A DNA stretch of 64,000 nucleotides, taken from NCBI GenBank assembly GCA_933228895.1, contig OW121855.1:35540698-35604697 (forward strand), read 5' to 3'. Below are positions 44,405-55,514 of the stretch, in pieces. The DNA is from Platycnemis pennipes. Its lineage: Eukaryota; Arthropoda; Insecta; Odonata; Platycnemididae. Position 1 is the first letter of the stretch, and each line of letters begins with the position of its first letter. Made by a program: the position numbers and the translations under genes. The notes below the pieces were generated by a model. That model was not told the DNA's origin. It saw nothing but the letters and a program-made list of their open reading frames with translations, and made no database searches.

Positions 44405-46119
44405 GTAGTAAGCATGTCATACTTACTGTATGATATAATGGTAGAAGAAAGTGAGTTGCCTGGGTGAAAGTGGTAAACGTAGCACATCATGAGTGAATGC
44501 CAGAGAAGTGCCTCTAAAATACAGACGAGAGTATGCATGAAACTGTATGAAACCGAATTTCTTCTGCGGACATGAGCACCAACATTTAAATTTCTTTCAT
44601 TTGCAATGGATACCTGTATCATTTTCATGAAATTACGCCATCGTCAGATTATCATTTCATTTTCGTGCCCCGTTAGGAAGTGACGCACGTATAGGATATG
44701 TATAAGGTCAAGGTATATTTCGACATCGTGTATCGTATATCGTGTATGGCGCGTCCACATTGATCAAAGCGATCCAAATTTTTTCGATTTTAATTCGTAT
44801 TGCAGAATTATATCCGATTCATTGCGTGGCCTCACTGAGATTGAAGCCTAGATTTTACTGTATTCTACTCCTCCCAGTTGAAGTGATGCATTCCAGTCAT
44901 TCGAATCGAGTCATTAACTTACGGAGCGGTGAACGGAATACCGTGTTTTGGTTCATTTGACGGTGCGCACTACTTAGGCACGCGTCGTTTATTTTTTGGA
45001 AATGATCAAGGGATTTCTGATTTACGTTTCTTTCCTTGCCGCGCATAATATTTTTTCTCGTAAAAGATCATAAAAGAAGTCTTCTCCAAGCTGAGCTCGT
45101 AACTCCTTCTCGGGCTTGCGAGAGCCCGGCAGAGTCCCGGGAAGATCTTGATACTACGTGTAGGTGGCCCGTGACTCGTGCAAGGATTAAGTAACACAGT
45201 CGTCGGGGCTGAAGAGCACAGCTCGCGTGGGCTTTTTTTTTACCTCTCCGTTGCTGACGTCCGACACGAGTAATGGGCCGCGTACCCTTGGCCTTAATAT
45301 TCCGGTGAAACCTCAAGAGACTTCCTTTTGTGGGGGGCTGTGTCCAGTTTCCTTTTTATTATATTACCATATTGCCGTCTGGCAGTAATGCTTGAAAGGA
45401 ATACCACGAGAGCATTTTCCCATGTCGTGTGTGCTAGTGAAACGTGGGGAATTTAGATTTTTTTACTCCAGCGATTAGTCCGCTTTCCGGTGATTGATAA
45501 CGCTACAAATACCATCAATTTAACTATAAAAAACAGTCGATCCAATTTATTTTTCGGCTAATTACTATACTTCGCCATAAATTGAGGATATAGCTTTCTC
45601 TTATTAAAAAGCAACGGTAGTGGCCAGTACCTAATTGGGAGCAGATTGACAGATTTTTGAACGGTAGATTTCAGTTGAGGAAAAGATTCTGGTCCTTGTA
45701 ATTCTCTCGATTTTATAATTAACGGAAACCTTTTTCATTTAACGTATAGTTTCGGTCAATTATTAACGTCGACGAGGCTTGGTGCTTAAACACACATTCA
45801 CTGTCTTTTGTAAGCCACGTCATCGTAGCTTAGGGTTTGATTCTTCCAAAGTCACGCACTGTCGTATCAATACTGCAACATTAAAGGTTCGCACTGCTAC
45901 ATTATCGTAGATATGCAAGTCGTAATGTACAATATCGTTGATGTATTGAAATTTTTAAGTAAAACAATAAATTTTTTTGGCCTACTCTCTTGAGAGATTA
46001 CAGTTGACTGTTTGAGACTTCACTTCGTGGAAGTTACAAATATCCATGGTAAAATGCACTTCGTACTTTTCCACAACTTGTGGGAAAGTGGACTGGAGGA
46101 TAGAAACTTAGGCCTTAGC
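44405..46119. other. unique DNA, no gene recognised
   Basis: Short frames at 44742-44960 and 45068-45316 have no domains. Nothing else recognised. Confidence 0.35.
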
Positions 46120-46265
46120 CTTCTGTAACGGGGTTCGTCCAGGGGTCCACTGTTCCACATTCTCTGGGATAGAGTGCTGACCTTTAGTGCTCTTCTTACA
46201 ACGCTCAAGTTGTACCCGCTGACGGGATGTGAATCCAGACCTCACGCACTACGCCATACGATCCC
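46120..46265 (-). repeat. SINE-like repeat with tRNA-derived head
   Basis: The minus strand begins cgggatcgtatggcgtagtg with a box-A-like TGGCGTAGTG. It is followed after a shortened interval by a box-B-like GGATTCACATCCC (46236-46224), then a non-tRNA body. The spacing is too short for a functional tRNA. Confidence 0.45.
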
Positions 46266-47199
46266 GTTTGAGTGGAAGGTACTAGGATTTAACGGTTAAA
46301 TACGATTCGCAAACGTGCGGCAAGTGTTTACACTGAAGTGTAAGATGATCAATGACGGGGAAAGTTGATCCCATCGTGAAAAGATTTTCTTCTCTATCGT
46401 TTCTTAGGTAATACATTCCTCTTTGGAAAACATCTTTTATGATTCCTACAGGAGGTCATAGTAGGAAGAAAAATATTACAAGCTTTTCCGTCGACTATCG
46501 TTCATTCAAAATTGAAGGGTTAGCTGTCTCTAGCGCCCAATGTACTCCATCCAGGTATCCCCGCGTATGCCTGAGTCATCTTAAATGGCTACGCATCTAT
46601 GTTAAAATATGGCCGGACGCCAATAAAATCAAGGTCGCCAAATGGTCTTTTGCGTAGCCGTCGTACACTTGAACATGCCAGGTTTTCAAGTGGCCTAATA
46701 TTTGCATAGGACACTTTAATTTGCGGATGGTTGCCACAAATGTGATCGTAAAATGATCTCTATTCGGGCCTTTGCAAAATCAAACGAAAAAATCTTTGAA
46801 AATGTTTGCAAATTCTTTTTTCTGGATATCAGTAATGGCACATAGATTGGTTGGGCATTCAAAGGTGCCGGTTGTGCCATTCTTGAGGAGCAGGAGAGCC
46901 CCTCTCCCGCATATCAGCCCTTAGACTCACTCCCTCCTCCTTTATTATGAATTTGAATTTATTTTCTCCAGTAGCATTACATAAATATAACAAGACATAT
47001 ATGCATATACTTAGCATTAGGGCAACAGATAAAAATTGCTCCTGCGCTTAAGAAAATTTAGAATTTCAAGCATGTTGTATACTTTTTACTCTCCTTCCTA
47101 AATATTATTTTCCAGCTGCGATTACAATACGATAATCTATCGTTTCTAAGAAATGCAAAATCACGCTCGCCTTAAGGGCTCTTGAATGGAATAATTATG
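46266..47199. other. unique DNA
   Basis: No gene or repeat recognised. Confidence 0.3.
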
Positions 47200-47463
47200 T
47201 TCAGCCCGAAGGTTGGTCTAGTTGGTGATGGTAGAGACCACCAAATGCTGAGCCCGACGTCGTACGAAATTCGCATATCAGTGTTGGGTGGCCTGTTCAT
47301 TTCCCTGTGCCGTCTGCGGAATCCCAGAAAGATCTGATACCCAGAGAATCAGACAGCTTGGGTTTGGTTGGCCGTTGTCCAAAGGTCCCTCCCAGGATTC
47401 AAACAAAAGACATTCAGTCAGCAGCGCAACACACTAACCACTGTGCAGCCACGCTGGCCACGG
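47200..47463 (-). repeat. tRNA-derived SINE
   Basis: On the minus strand, box A (TGGCTGCACAGTGGTTAG, 47451-47434) and box B (GTTTGAATCCTGGG, 47404-47391) sit at tRNA-like spacing. A body of about 190 bp follows, running to about 47200. This is the best-preserved polymerase III head in the window. No cloverleaf with a normal acceptor stem can be drawn, so it is a SINE rather than a tRNA gene. Confidence 0.62.
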
Positions 47464-47807
47464 CACTTTTTGTGCTATATTTTTTGTCGTATAGGGGACG
47501 CATTGAATTCGGTTTCGCGAAACCACAAATAAGTGCAGTGATTCCTCGGCTAAAAAGATGCTTGGTTTTTTAACAACATTATACAGCCGAAAAGTGATTT
47601 CCCGCAGGTTTCCGCGGAAAATAGTGTAATTCGTTTTGGATGCTCTCCACTGTTGATATGCGAACTTTGAACAATATTACAATTTCCCTAAAACGGGCAG
47701 AAATTCACTAAAAGCTGAGGTGAGATGCTGTACAATTGGATGAAGGAAAACGGGAAGTAGAAGGAAAAAAAAGATCTTTGCACTAATATTCTGAATTTTA
47801 TTAATAT
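47464..47807. other. unique AT-rich DNA
   Basis: Flank of the complete element; no feature recognised. Confidence 0.35.
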
Positions 47808-47820
47808 TCTAAAAATATAT
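47808..47820. repeat. left target-site duplication of the complete element F
   Basis: tctaaaaatatat, repeated exactly at 53919-53931. Between it and the first base shared with the other leader (47847) lie 26 extra bases, which could be untemplated additions or additional 5' end. Confidence 0.75.
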
Positions 47821-47846
47821 TATCATCCACTTTATAACATTTATCT

Positions 47847-49340
47847 TTCTTCTACCTGCACTCGCAGAGGAAGGTCGCGTGGTGAGAGCTCCCGTCTTGA
47901 GTTGTGACTTTCACTTTTTTACCTGGTCGCCAGTAGCAGCTTTAACGTTGCCTAGCTGGGTCCGTAGTTTTAGCTCTAAAATTGTGTCGTCCTAGGCTAT
48001 CCCCTATTTCATAGTGTAGTGGTGTATTTAGTAGTGAGTGTTTAGTTAGTTAGTAAGTGAGTGTGTTAGTGTGTGAGTTTTCTGTGCCTGCTGTGGCTGT
48101 AGTCCCTGCCATCCCGCGAGCGTCTGCCGAGAGTGTGTGCCGATAGCGATAAGTAGAACTAAACCAGTATCTTTATTACTTTTATATACTGAGATAAATA
48201 CAAATCTTCCACTATTGTTTAACATCGTTGTGGCTATTCCATAGTTAGCGTATTTACGTTTCTTATTTATATTTTATCATCACCATTGTTTTGTTTTTCT
48301 AAGTATTTCTCAGTTATAGAACCGTTCATTATAATCTATTGTTAACAATATATTTCTAGACTTCACTCGGCTTTAATTTAACTTTATTCGTTATAGCTAC
48401 ACTGCATTACTTATTGTTTCATAATATCCGTGCTTCCGTACAGCTGTTTAATCTCCGTGATATATATAGACTTGTTCTCCTACAAGTGAATTTCTAATTT
48501 AATATTATCTTATTGTTATTTATTCATAGTCCTGTGTAGAACCGTATAATCCATCCTAACGTGTAAGGTGTAATTTGCACTTGTGTTATTATTCATATAC
48601 AGTTTATAGTAACTCTGTAGTTTGCGTAACTTATTTTAACCTAGTAGATTCATATAGTTGATCTTTTTTATCGCTTATTGTTATTGAACTTAGTTGATAA
48701 TAGTTTTTTTTAGACATATTTATATTTCCTTGACTAGTGCTTAATCTAGTTCGTCTTTCGTTGATTTTTAGTAGTAGATATTTAATACATTTACTTTAGC
48801 TTTATACACATAAATTTTATTTATACATATATAGTTTATACTAACTCTGTAGTTTGCGTAACTTATTTTAACCTAGTAGATTCATATAGTTGATTTTTTT
48901 ATCGCTTATTGTTATTGAAGTTAGTTGGTGATAGTTTTTTTTTAGATATATTTATATTTCCTTGACTAGTGCTTAATCTAGTTCGTCTTTTTCGTTGCTC
49001 CTTTAGTAGTAGATATTTAATACATTTACTTTAGCTTTATACACATAAAGTTTTATTTATACATTTATAGTTTATACTATCTCTGCAGTTTGCGTAACTT
49101 ATTTTTTAACCTAGTAGATTATACAGTTTTTTTTAATCGCTTATTGTCATTGAAATAATTCGGTAATAGTGTTTTTTTTTTTTTTTAGATATATTTATAT
49201 TTCCTAGATTAGTGCTTAATTTAGCTCGTCTTTTTCGTTGCTTCTTTTAGTAGTAGATTTTTAATACATTTACTTTAGCTTTACTGTTGACACTTTTTGC
49301 TTCATCTATTCGTAATCGCTGGTCTTGCGCATCCTACAGC
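47847..49340 (+). promoter_or_regulatory. 5' leader of element F (second copy)
   Basis: Same leader as 1045-2538, here joined directly to the ORF1 5' region at 49341 (ctacattcctctcg). AT-rich, non-coding, presumed promoter region. An open frame without ATG runs from 49287 across the junction to 49508, which may be fortuitous. Confidence 0.75.
48594..49286 (+). repeat. three tandem leader monomers of about 230 bp (second copy)
   Basis: Units begin near 48594, 48826 and 49062, in the same order and with the same divergence pattern as 1791-2484. Corresponding units of the two copies are more alike than neighbouring units within a copy, so the array predates both insertions. Confidence 0.85.
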
Positions 49341-49698
49341 CTACATTCCTCTCGTATACATTCCAGAGCTCCCCCCCCCCCCCCCCCCGTGGTTCCCTTC
49401 CCAAACCTCAGCCTAACCAAGGTCAACCGTGACCCACCTCCCATCGCGACTCCCTACCGAGCGCTACCCTTGCAACCACTCACCCGTGTAGTTTTTCTAC
49501 CTGTGTAGTTTACTCCTAGTCCCTGTCCCCTTTGGGTTAATTGTTTTCTGGTGATAATCTGTGGTCTGTATTTGCTTGCTTGCTCGTTTCTTCAAGAGCC
49601 TTGTTAGTTATTTATTAGTGTGTAGTAAATAGTAGATTCTTTTTCCAGATAGCTCCGCTGCGAGTCTAAGGGAGAGAGATAGTTAGAGTTAGATTAGG
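49341..49698 (+). promoter_or_regulatory. ORF1 5' UTR of the complete element
   Basis: Corresponds to 5495-5854, with a C homopolymer of about 17 bases near 49371-49388 and the purine-rich block before the ORF1 ATG. It lacks the tctcgtat duplication of the other copy. Confidence 0.65.
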
Positions 49699-50721
49699 AT
49701 GACTCCCATTAGGTCAATTGTCAACCTCTTCCGTGACTCACCCGATAGCGAGCCCTTGAGGGCTCGAGTCGATGAGCTCGAGAAGACGGTGGATAGTCTT
49801 CGCTCTCTCGTGAAACGGCTGGTGACTACGTTGGAACGGTCGAGGGGGAGTGGGGGTCGGCCAAGGCCTTCCGCACGCGTTGGTGCGGGGGCGAGCCCTT
49901 ACACTGGCGTGGGTTGGAGGGTTGAGGACGTTCCCCGCACACCCGAGCCTCTAGCGGAGCCTACCTCCGAATCCGGGGGAGAGTGGGAAGTGGTCCGTAG
50001 GAGGAGTCGTGGGGTCACACTACACAAACGGGGAAATGCAGAGGCAGAGGCTGAGCCTTTCCCCGTTAGTAATAGGTTCGATGGGCTGGCGGAGGTCGGC
50101 GCATCGAACGCTCCGCCTCCGGAGACTTCGCCGACTGGGAGTCGGGAGGGAAGGGAGGGAGTATTAGTGATAGGTAGCTCCAATGTCCGCCGAGTAGCGG
50201 ACTCGATGCGTGCCAGGGCCCGTCGGGAAGGAGGTGGTGAATCCCGAGGGAAAGGTGACGAAGAACGGGTACGTTCCTGGTGTATACCAGGAGGTACGGT
50301 GCCCCAGGTGACGAAGGCGTTGAAAGCAACGGTCAGTGCCACTAACTGCTCCAAGCTGCACGTAGTCGCCCATGTCGGCACTAACGACGCCGCGAAACGG
50401 GGGTCCGAGGATGTAATGGATTCCGTAAGGGATCTATGCACCGAGTTCCACCGTGTTCGTGGAGGTCTGGGTATCGATATGAGGCTGACTATATGTAGCT
50501 TGGTACCTAGGACGGATCGGGGGTCGATGGTTTGGAGCCGAGTTTTAGGCATAAACCGGAGACTCCGTGAAGTCTGTGGGAGCGAGGGAGCTGAGTTTTT
50601 GGACCTCGGGCCGGAGCTGGAAACGTGTCGGGTGCCCCTGAATCGCTCGGGTGTCCACTACACGGACGAGGCATCGTCTAAGGTAGCGAGTAGGATACTG
50701 GAGCATACACGTAGGGTTTAG
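49699..50721 (+). CDS. element F ORF1: coiled-coil and SGNH-esterase-like protein (second copy)
   Basis: Encodes the same 340 residues as 5855-6877, with no amino-acid difference. The N-terminal coiled coil, basic linker and SGNH blocks (VIGSSN, HVGTND, GVHYTDEA) are all kept. Identity of both copies over the full ORF, with GC-rich codon choice against the AT-rich rest of the element, points to very recent transposition of both. The probable role is RNA binding in the retrotransposition complex. Whether the esterase fold is catalytic is unknown, since the block I motif is GSS rather than the classical GDS. Confidence 0.88.
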   Translation: MTPIRSIVNLFRDSPDSEPLRARVDELEKTVDSLRSLVKRLVTTLERSRGSGGRPRPSARVGAGASPYTGVGWRVEDVPRTPEPLAEPTSESGGEWEVVRRRSRGVTLHKRGNAEAEAEPFPVSNRFDGLAEVGASNAPPPETSPTGSREGREGVLVIGSSNVRRVADSMRARARREGGGESRGKGDEERVRSWCIPGGTVPQVTKALKATVSATNCSKLHVVAHVGTNDAAKRGSEDVMDSVRDLCTEFHRVRGGLGIDMRLTICSLVPRTDRGSMVWSRVLGINRRLREVCGSEGAEFLDLGPELETCRVPLNRSGVHYTDEASSKVASRILEHTRRV

Positions 50722-50767
50722 CTCAGGTGGTAGCCCAGAGTGCAGGTCAATCCGCGGGGGAAAAATC

Positions 50768-53700
50768 GTGCAAGAATTTGACAGAACATGCAGAGTAGTT
50801 TTAGAAGGTCAGAGAAAAACACATGGAGAGAACGAACATGATAATTCATCAAAGGTAAGAGGTAGACCAAATAGTTTGTCCGTCAAAAAATTATCGAGGA
50901 AAATTTTAGTTGGAAAGGAGCACCAAGAGAGAAACAGATTGGAAGAAAAAATTTCAGTGATAGTAGTGAATTGTCGTAGTATAAGAAATAAAGTAGCAGA
51001 ATTTCACCACCTCATTAAGAGTACTAATGCAGATATAATCGTAGGTACAGAAAGCTGGCTTTCGAAGGACATATCAGATCATGAAGTATTTCCGAAGTGT
51101 TTTACAGTATACAGAAAGGATAGAGTAAGCAGAAACGGAGGAGGAGTTTTCATAGCTGTGAAGGACCCGTATGTCAGTAGAAGAGAACTTATTTCAGAGC
51201 GAAATGTAGAAAGTATTTGGTGTTCCGTTAAAAGTAAAAGTAGTAACGCAAAAAAGATATATGTAGGTGCATATTACAGGCCACCGGACGCAGACGTCAA
51301 TTCTATAATAGAGCTAGAGTCAGAGATACGCACATTACTTTCTGGGAAGAATGATAGAGGAATAATAGTAGGCGGAGATTTCAATCTCCCCTCGATAGAC
51401 TGGAATACGTGTAGTTTCATTGCAGGAGGTAAGGATAAGGAACATTGCGAATCACTGTTGAACACCTTTACGACACATTCTCTACAACAGCTAGTAACAG
51501 AGCCGACCAGGGGTAACAACATTCTAGACTTATTAGCAACAAATATACCCGAGAGAGTTCTAAATACAGTTACAGACACAGGAATTAGTGACCATAAAAT
51601 AGTGCATGCGAAATTTATTGTAGGCGTTGAAAGACATTATAAACCAAGGAGGAGGGTGTACTTATTTGGCAAGGCAAATTACGACGGTATGAAAGAGGAA
51701 TTAAGGGAAGCGTTTAATGTATTCAGCGAACAAAGCAAAGGATTAAATACAGAGGATTCGTGGAGAGAATTTCTTGAGGTCACCCGTAACGCAGTTCATA
51801 AATACATACCAAGTAAATATATTAGTGATAATACAGAGCCAAGGTGGTATAACGCGGAGGTTAGGAAATCACTAAAGCGACAAAGGGTATGCCACGCTAA
51901 GATGAAAAATGCCAGACGGGGTCTATCGGTAGAGGAAAAAAATGAGCTAGTTCAAAACTATAAAAAATCGAGAGCATTAGCAAGGAAATCATGTCGGCAA
52001 GCGTTATCACATTTCAAGAGCAAGATGTTAGGAGAATATTTAGATAGCAATCCTAAAGCGTTTTGGTCATATGTGAGAGAGCTTCAGGGAAATAAGTCCA
52101 CAGTGCACACACTTAAAAATGATAAAGGAATCAGAGTCACCAGCAGTGTAGAAAAAGCCAACACTTTAAACACCTTCTTCCAAAGTGTATTCAACTCATC
52201 GTCACAAAACGCAGTGGAACCACCGCCGAACACTTTCAGTGAGCAAATGCCCGAAATAAACATTTCATGTCGCGGAATAGAGCAGCAGTTAAAAAGCATA
52301 AGTAAAAATAAAGCACCAGGTCCCGATCAAATTCCTTCCAGAGTTTATAAAACATTAGCTTCTGAAATAGCCCCCTATCTAGAAATAATATTCAATAAAA
52401 CACTAAAGAACCACACAGTACCCAAGGATTGGAAAGTAGCTAACATTACACCTATATTTAAAAGCGGTGATAGGGAAGAACCTAGTAACTACAGACCCAT
52501 TTCACTCACGTCAATCTCTTGTAAGATATTTGAGCACATAGTAGTCAGTTCGATCATGGGGCATTTGGATAGTCAGGGATTACTCATAAACAGCCAGCAT
52601 GGGTTCCGGAAAGGTAGATCTTGCGAGACACAATTAGCTTTATTCGTACACGATATTTTAGTCCACGGCGAAAGCAGTACTGAAGTTGATGCGATATTTT
52701 TAGATTTTAAAAAGGCTTTCGATAAAGTTCCTCATGACAAATTAATCTTGAAGTTAGAGAGTTTTGGTATAAATAAAGACGTTGTATGTTGGGTAAAAGA
52801 ATTCTTAAGTGGGCGAGAGCAGAGGGTTGTCATAGATGGTATCATGTCGGACACAATCGAAGTCACATCGGGAGTTCCCCAGGGTAGCGTAGTAGGTCCG
52901 CTTCTATTTATTTTATACATAAACGATTTGGGTACCGTAGTTAGTAGTAACCTTAGACTTTTTGCAGACGATGCGGTGGTGTACAGGGGTATATCAAACG
53001 AAGAGGACATGAAATCACTTAGCAAGGATTTAGATGCAATTGAAGAGTGGTGCGACAAATGGCAGTTAGAACTCAACCTTAAAAAGTGTGTAGCTATCAA
53101 TTTTTGGAGGAGGAATAATTCGATAGAGCGATCCTATAGAATTAATAACACGAAGATCGAAAACGTTGAAACCGTAAGATATTTAGGTGTAACAATCACT
53201 AAAGATTTATCGTGGGGAAGACACATAAGGGAAATATGCGGCCGAGCGAAGAGAAAGCTAGGATTTATAAAAAGAGTACTTGGGAAATGTGATGAGAAGA
53301 CAAAAGAGCGATGCTACTTTTCACTAGTTAGGCCCCACCTTGAGTATGCAGCCAGTGTATGGGATCCTAATGAATTAGGTTTGATGAGAGAACTAGACAG
53401 TGTGCAGCGTAGAGCAGCTAGGTTCGTCAAAAGGTGTTACGATAGGTTGAGTAGTGTATCAGAATTAATACAAGAATTAGGTTGGGAATCATTATCAGAG
53501 CGTAGATTAAAGTTCAGATTTAATCTATTGCAGAAATTTCAATCGGATAGCTTTACTGAAGATGTTAGGCACATATTGAAAACACCAGCGTATTATGCTA
53601 GATTCGACCAGATAAATAAGATTAGAGAGATAGATTGTCGTACAGATAGATTCAAAATGGCATTTTTCCCCCGTACTATAAGAGAACAGAATAGGCAGCA

Positions 53701-53803
53701 TAGGAAAGGGATAGGTAGGGGAAATATTTTAGAGTATTCTGTAGTGCATGATGCATGTATTAACCCCTCAAATACTATAGATACTAACAATCTAGTTGCA
53801 TGA
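50768..53803 (+). CDS. element F ORF2: APE endonuclease and reverse transcriptase (second copy)
   Basis: Intact 1011-codon frame counted from GTG; the frame is open from 50687, inside the end of ORF1 and in the +1 phase. It differs from the copy at 6924-9959 at about three residues: Ser for Arg at 594, Leu for Phe at 631, Ile for Leu at 715. All endonuclease (N68, E95, D204, N206, D275, H276) and reverse-transcriptase (D646, D734, D735) residues are present. As in the other copy, there is no in-frame ATG before residue 308. Start by frameshift, reinitiation or a non-AUG codon is therefore required. Confidence 0.92.
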   Translation: MQEFDRTCRVVLEGQRKTHGENEHDNSSKVRGRPNSLSVKKLSRKILVGKEHQERNRLEEKISVIVVNCRSIRNKVAEFHHLIKSTNADIIVGTESWLSKDISDHEVFPKCFTVYRKDRVSRNGGGVFIAVKDPYVSRRELISERNVESIWCSVKSKSSNAKKIYVGAYYRPPDADVNSIIELESEIRTLLSGKNDRGIIVGGDFNLPSIDWNTCSFIAGGKDKEHCESLLNTFTTHSLQQLVTEPTRGNNILDLLATNIPERVLNTVTDTGISDHKIVHAKFIVGVERHYKPRRRVYLFGKANYDGMKEELREAFNVFSEQSKGLNTEDSWREFLEVTRNAVHKYIPSKYISDNTEPRWYNAEVRKSLKRQRVCHAKMKNARRGLSVEEKNELVQNYKKSRALARKSCRQALSHFKSKMLGEYLDSNPKAFWSYVRELQGNKSTVHTLKNDKGIRVTSSVEKANTLNTFFQSVFNSSSQNAVEPPPNTFSEQMPEINISCRGIEQQLKSISKNKAPGPDQIPSRVYKTLASEIAPYLEIIFNKTLKNHTVPKDWKVANITPIFKSGDREEPSNYRPISLTSISCKIFEHIVVSSIMGHLDSQGLLINSQHGFRKGRSCETQLALFVHDILVHGESSTEVDAIFLDFKKAFDKVPHDKLILKLESFGINKDVVCWVKEFLSGREQRVVIDGIMSDTIEVTSGVPQGSVVGPLLFILYINDLGTVVSSNLRLFADDAVVYRGISNEEDMKSLSKDLDAIEEWCDKWQLELNLKKCVAINFWRRNNSIERSYRINNTKIENVETVRYLGVTITKDLSWGRHIREICGRAKRKLGFIKRVLGKCDEKTKERCYFSLVRPHLEYAASVWDPNELGLMRELDSVQRRAARFVKRCYDRLSSVSELIQELGWESLSERRLKFRFNLLQKFQSDSFTEDVRHILKTPAYYARFDQINKIREIDCRTDRFKMAFFPRTIREQNRQHRKGIGRGNILEYSVVHDACINPSNTIDTNNLVA

Positions 53804-53918
53804 GACCCTTTAGTTGCTTGCTTGCATGCTAGTAGTGAATGCTTGGTGACCTTCACCCCCTGCCACACACCCTCGCGGTGGCTTGCAGGGTATCGTGTAG
53901 ATGTAGATGTAGATGAGA
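53804..53918 (+). promoter_or_regulatory. 3' UTR, terminal hairpin and GTAGAT tail of the complete element
   Basis: Same short UTR as at 9960-10072, with the hairpin formed by ccctgccac and gtggcttgcaggg and a tail of about three GTAGAT units ending at about 53915. The target-site duplication starts at 53919. Confidence 0.75.
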
Positions 53919-53931
53919 TCTAAAAATATAT
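53919..53931. repeat. right target-site duplication of the complete element F
   Basis: tctaaaaatatat, identical to 47808-47820. Confidence 0.75.
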
Positions 53932-54113
53932 GCAAGACATTTTTTACTGTTCTTACCCCAAATTTTCAGTGGTAAATCTAAATGTTAGCGCGCACGTCCA
54001 ATGAAACATTCGTCAGCTGATTTATCACTCAGAATACAGTGACACTAAACTATGTAAATACAATAACGTTACATTATATTGTGTGAGAAGTACTTCGTAC
54101 CTACGCACTTGCA

Positions 54114-54622
54114 CAGTGGCGTCGCAGGATTTCCTCCTGGGGGGTTTCATTAATGTTTATGTGCATGAAACGATATTTATTATTATTCACAAAAAAATAA
54201 TTAAATTAACGTTCTCTTTTTGTGAAGACAATTCAACTATATTTTCCAGCCCAATAAGCAACTTTCTAACGCTAGAGCAAAATGTACAAAATATATTAAA
54301 TTACGGGAAGCATAAATTGAATATTAATACCAATATGATACATTGGTACATTTCACTTCACGCATCATTTTATAGTCGAGCCGTGTGAGGAGGGCCTAAT
54401 ACTCTAACCACACGTGAGAAAGAGTCTCGTTGCGGGGTATAGCGTTGGACATTTTGCCAGCTTAAAAACGTGATGATTTTTTAAGCGTGTTCAGGGGTAA
54501 AGTGTGGGTAGACCGTTTAACGTATACCAAGCGATAGAAGTGATAATTTACGAATTCAGGTAAACATGTTTTGGGGGGGAGGGGTTAAACCCTAAACCCC
54601 CTCCCCTTTGTACGCCTACGTA
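54114..54622 (+). repeat. unnamed MITE-like repeat, copy 2 of 2 (longer)
   Basis: Starts cagtggcgtcgcaggatttc and a G-run, shares the block tccagcccaataagcaac with 11392-11640, and ends in a G-rich stretch with ggttaaaccctaaacccc and tacgcctacg. The termini (cagtggcgt at the left, tacgcctacg at the right) are only loosely inverted. An open frame of 101 codons inside (54083-54388) has no domain. Confidence 0.6.
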
Positions 54623-55514
54623 CAAGCACCTTTATGTAGCGTAAGTACCAATTTTTTCAACATGGAATAGTTACTTCACCTGGCTGGGTTGAATTAGTCT
54701 CTTTCACGATATTGAAAGCTTTGGGTCGAATAGAACCGAATCGCCGATGTTCCGGCCATTGCGAAGATGCTGCGATGAATTCCGAGAACGGGGCGGGCGG
54801 CGGAAGCGGAGGTGGAGCTTCTCGTTCAGAGGCACCGGCATGCATGGGGTGCTATTGCCCGCCGCGGTGACTCACGCATTCCCTCGACTCCTCTCCTTCC
54901 CACGCTCCCACGGGTCTCTCGCCATTGCCGTCCATCTCCCTGTCGCGGGGATCGTCGCCCTCTTGCGCTCCTCGACTCCCTTTGGTTTTTTCTTTCTTCG
55001 TCAGACCGCTCGAAGGTCCCCCACTATCATCCCCTCTTCTCGTATTGACACCCGATCCGGATGCCTCATTACGGGCGATGAAAAAAATGTAACATGCATT
55101 CTACATATTATGTATGTCTAGTAAAACAAATACTACCTTATCGATGACATACCTGAGCTTCCGGGATTAAGGATATGGAAATTCAGAATTCAAATTGGCG
55201 AGTATATTTTTCAGCATTTAATTGTATTTTAATGGATTGATACAATTCCACCGAATACTGTGTGGGCTAACTTTGATCTGACCCCTACCTATAGGAATGC
55301 CTGGTGTGGATAGTGCTAGAGTTGTATGTTCTTCTTCATAGTCCAGCTCTGATGAAAATCTTAACTGATCAGCTCTTCCTCCGCATAAGGGTTAAAAAAA
55401 ACCGGAAGGTTCATTATGTGATTTTTTAAATTCTATCTTGAACTCAATAGAGACCATAGGAAAATGCATCAATGCCTATACTGCGTGCAGGAAAAATAAT
55501 CCGTGTAGATTTCC
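54623..55514. other. unique DNA with a GC-rich patch
   Basis: GC-rich at about 54720-55060 with a 124-codon frame (54747-55121, plus) of biased Arg and Ser composition and no domain. It could be a CpG-rich exon or promoter, but nothing in the sequence establishes this. Confidence 0.35.

Larger units (their letters stand above)
47821..53918 (+). mobile_element. complete element F (CR1/L2-group non-LTR retrotransposon)
   Basis: Uninterrupted 6.1-kb copy: leader, ORF1, ORF2, 3' UTR and GTAGAT tail, flanked by a 13-bp duplication. It is the reference for interpreting the split copy at 1045-10072. Both ORFs are intact and nearly identical to that copy. All of its known parts are present, so it could be a source element; activity is inferred, not shown. 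Confidence 0.92.

Noticed and set aside
54583..54602. Telomere-like words in ggttaaaccctaaacccc
   Set aside because: Only one or two units, inside an interspersed repeat whose other copy has a diverged version.
54747..55121. 124-codon frame in a GC-rich patch, possible first exon
   Set aside because: Arg- and Ser-rich translation without domains; no independent sign of a gene.
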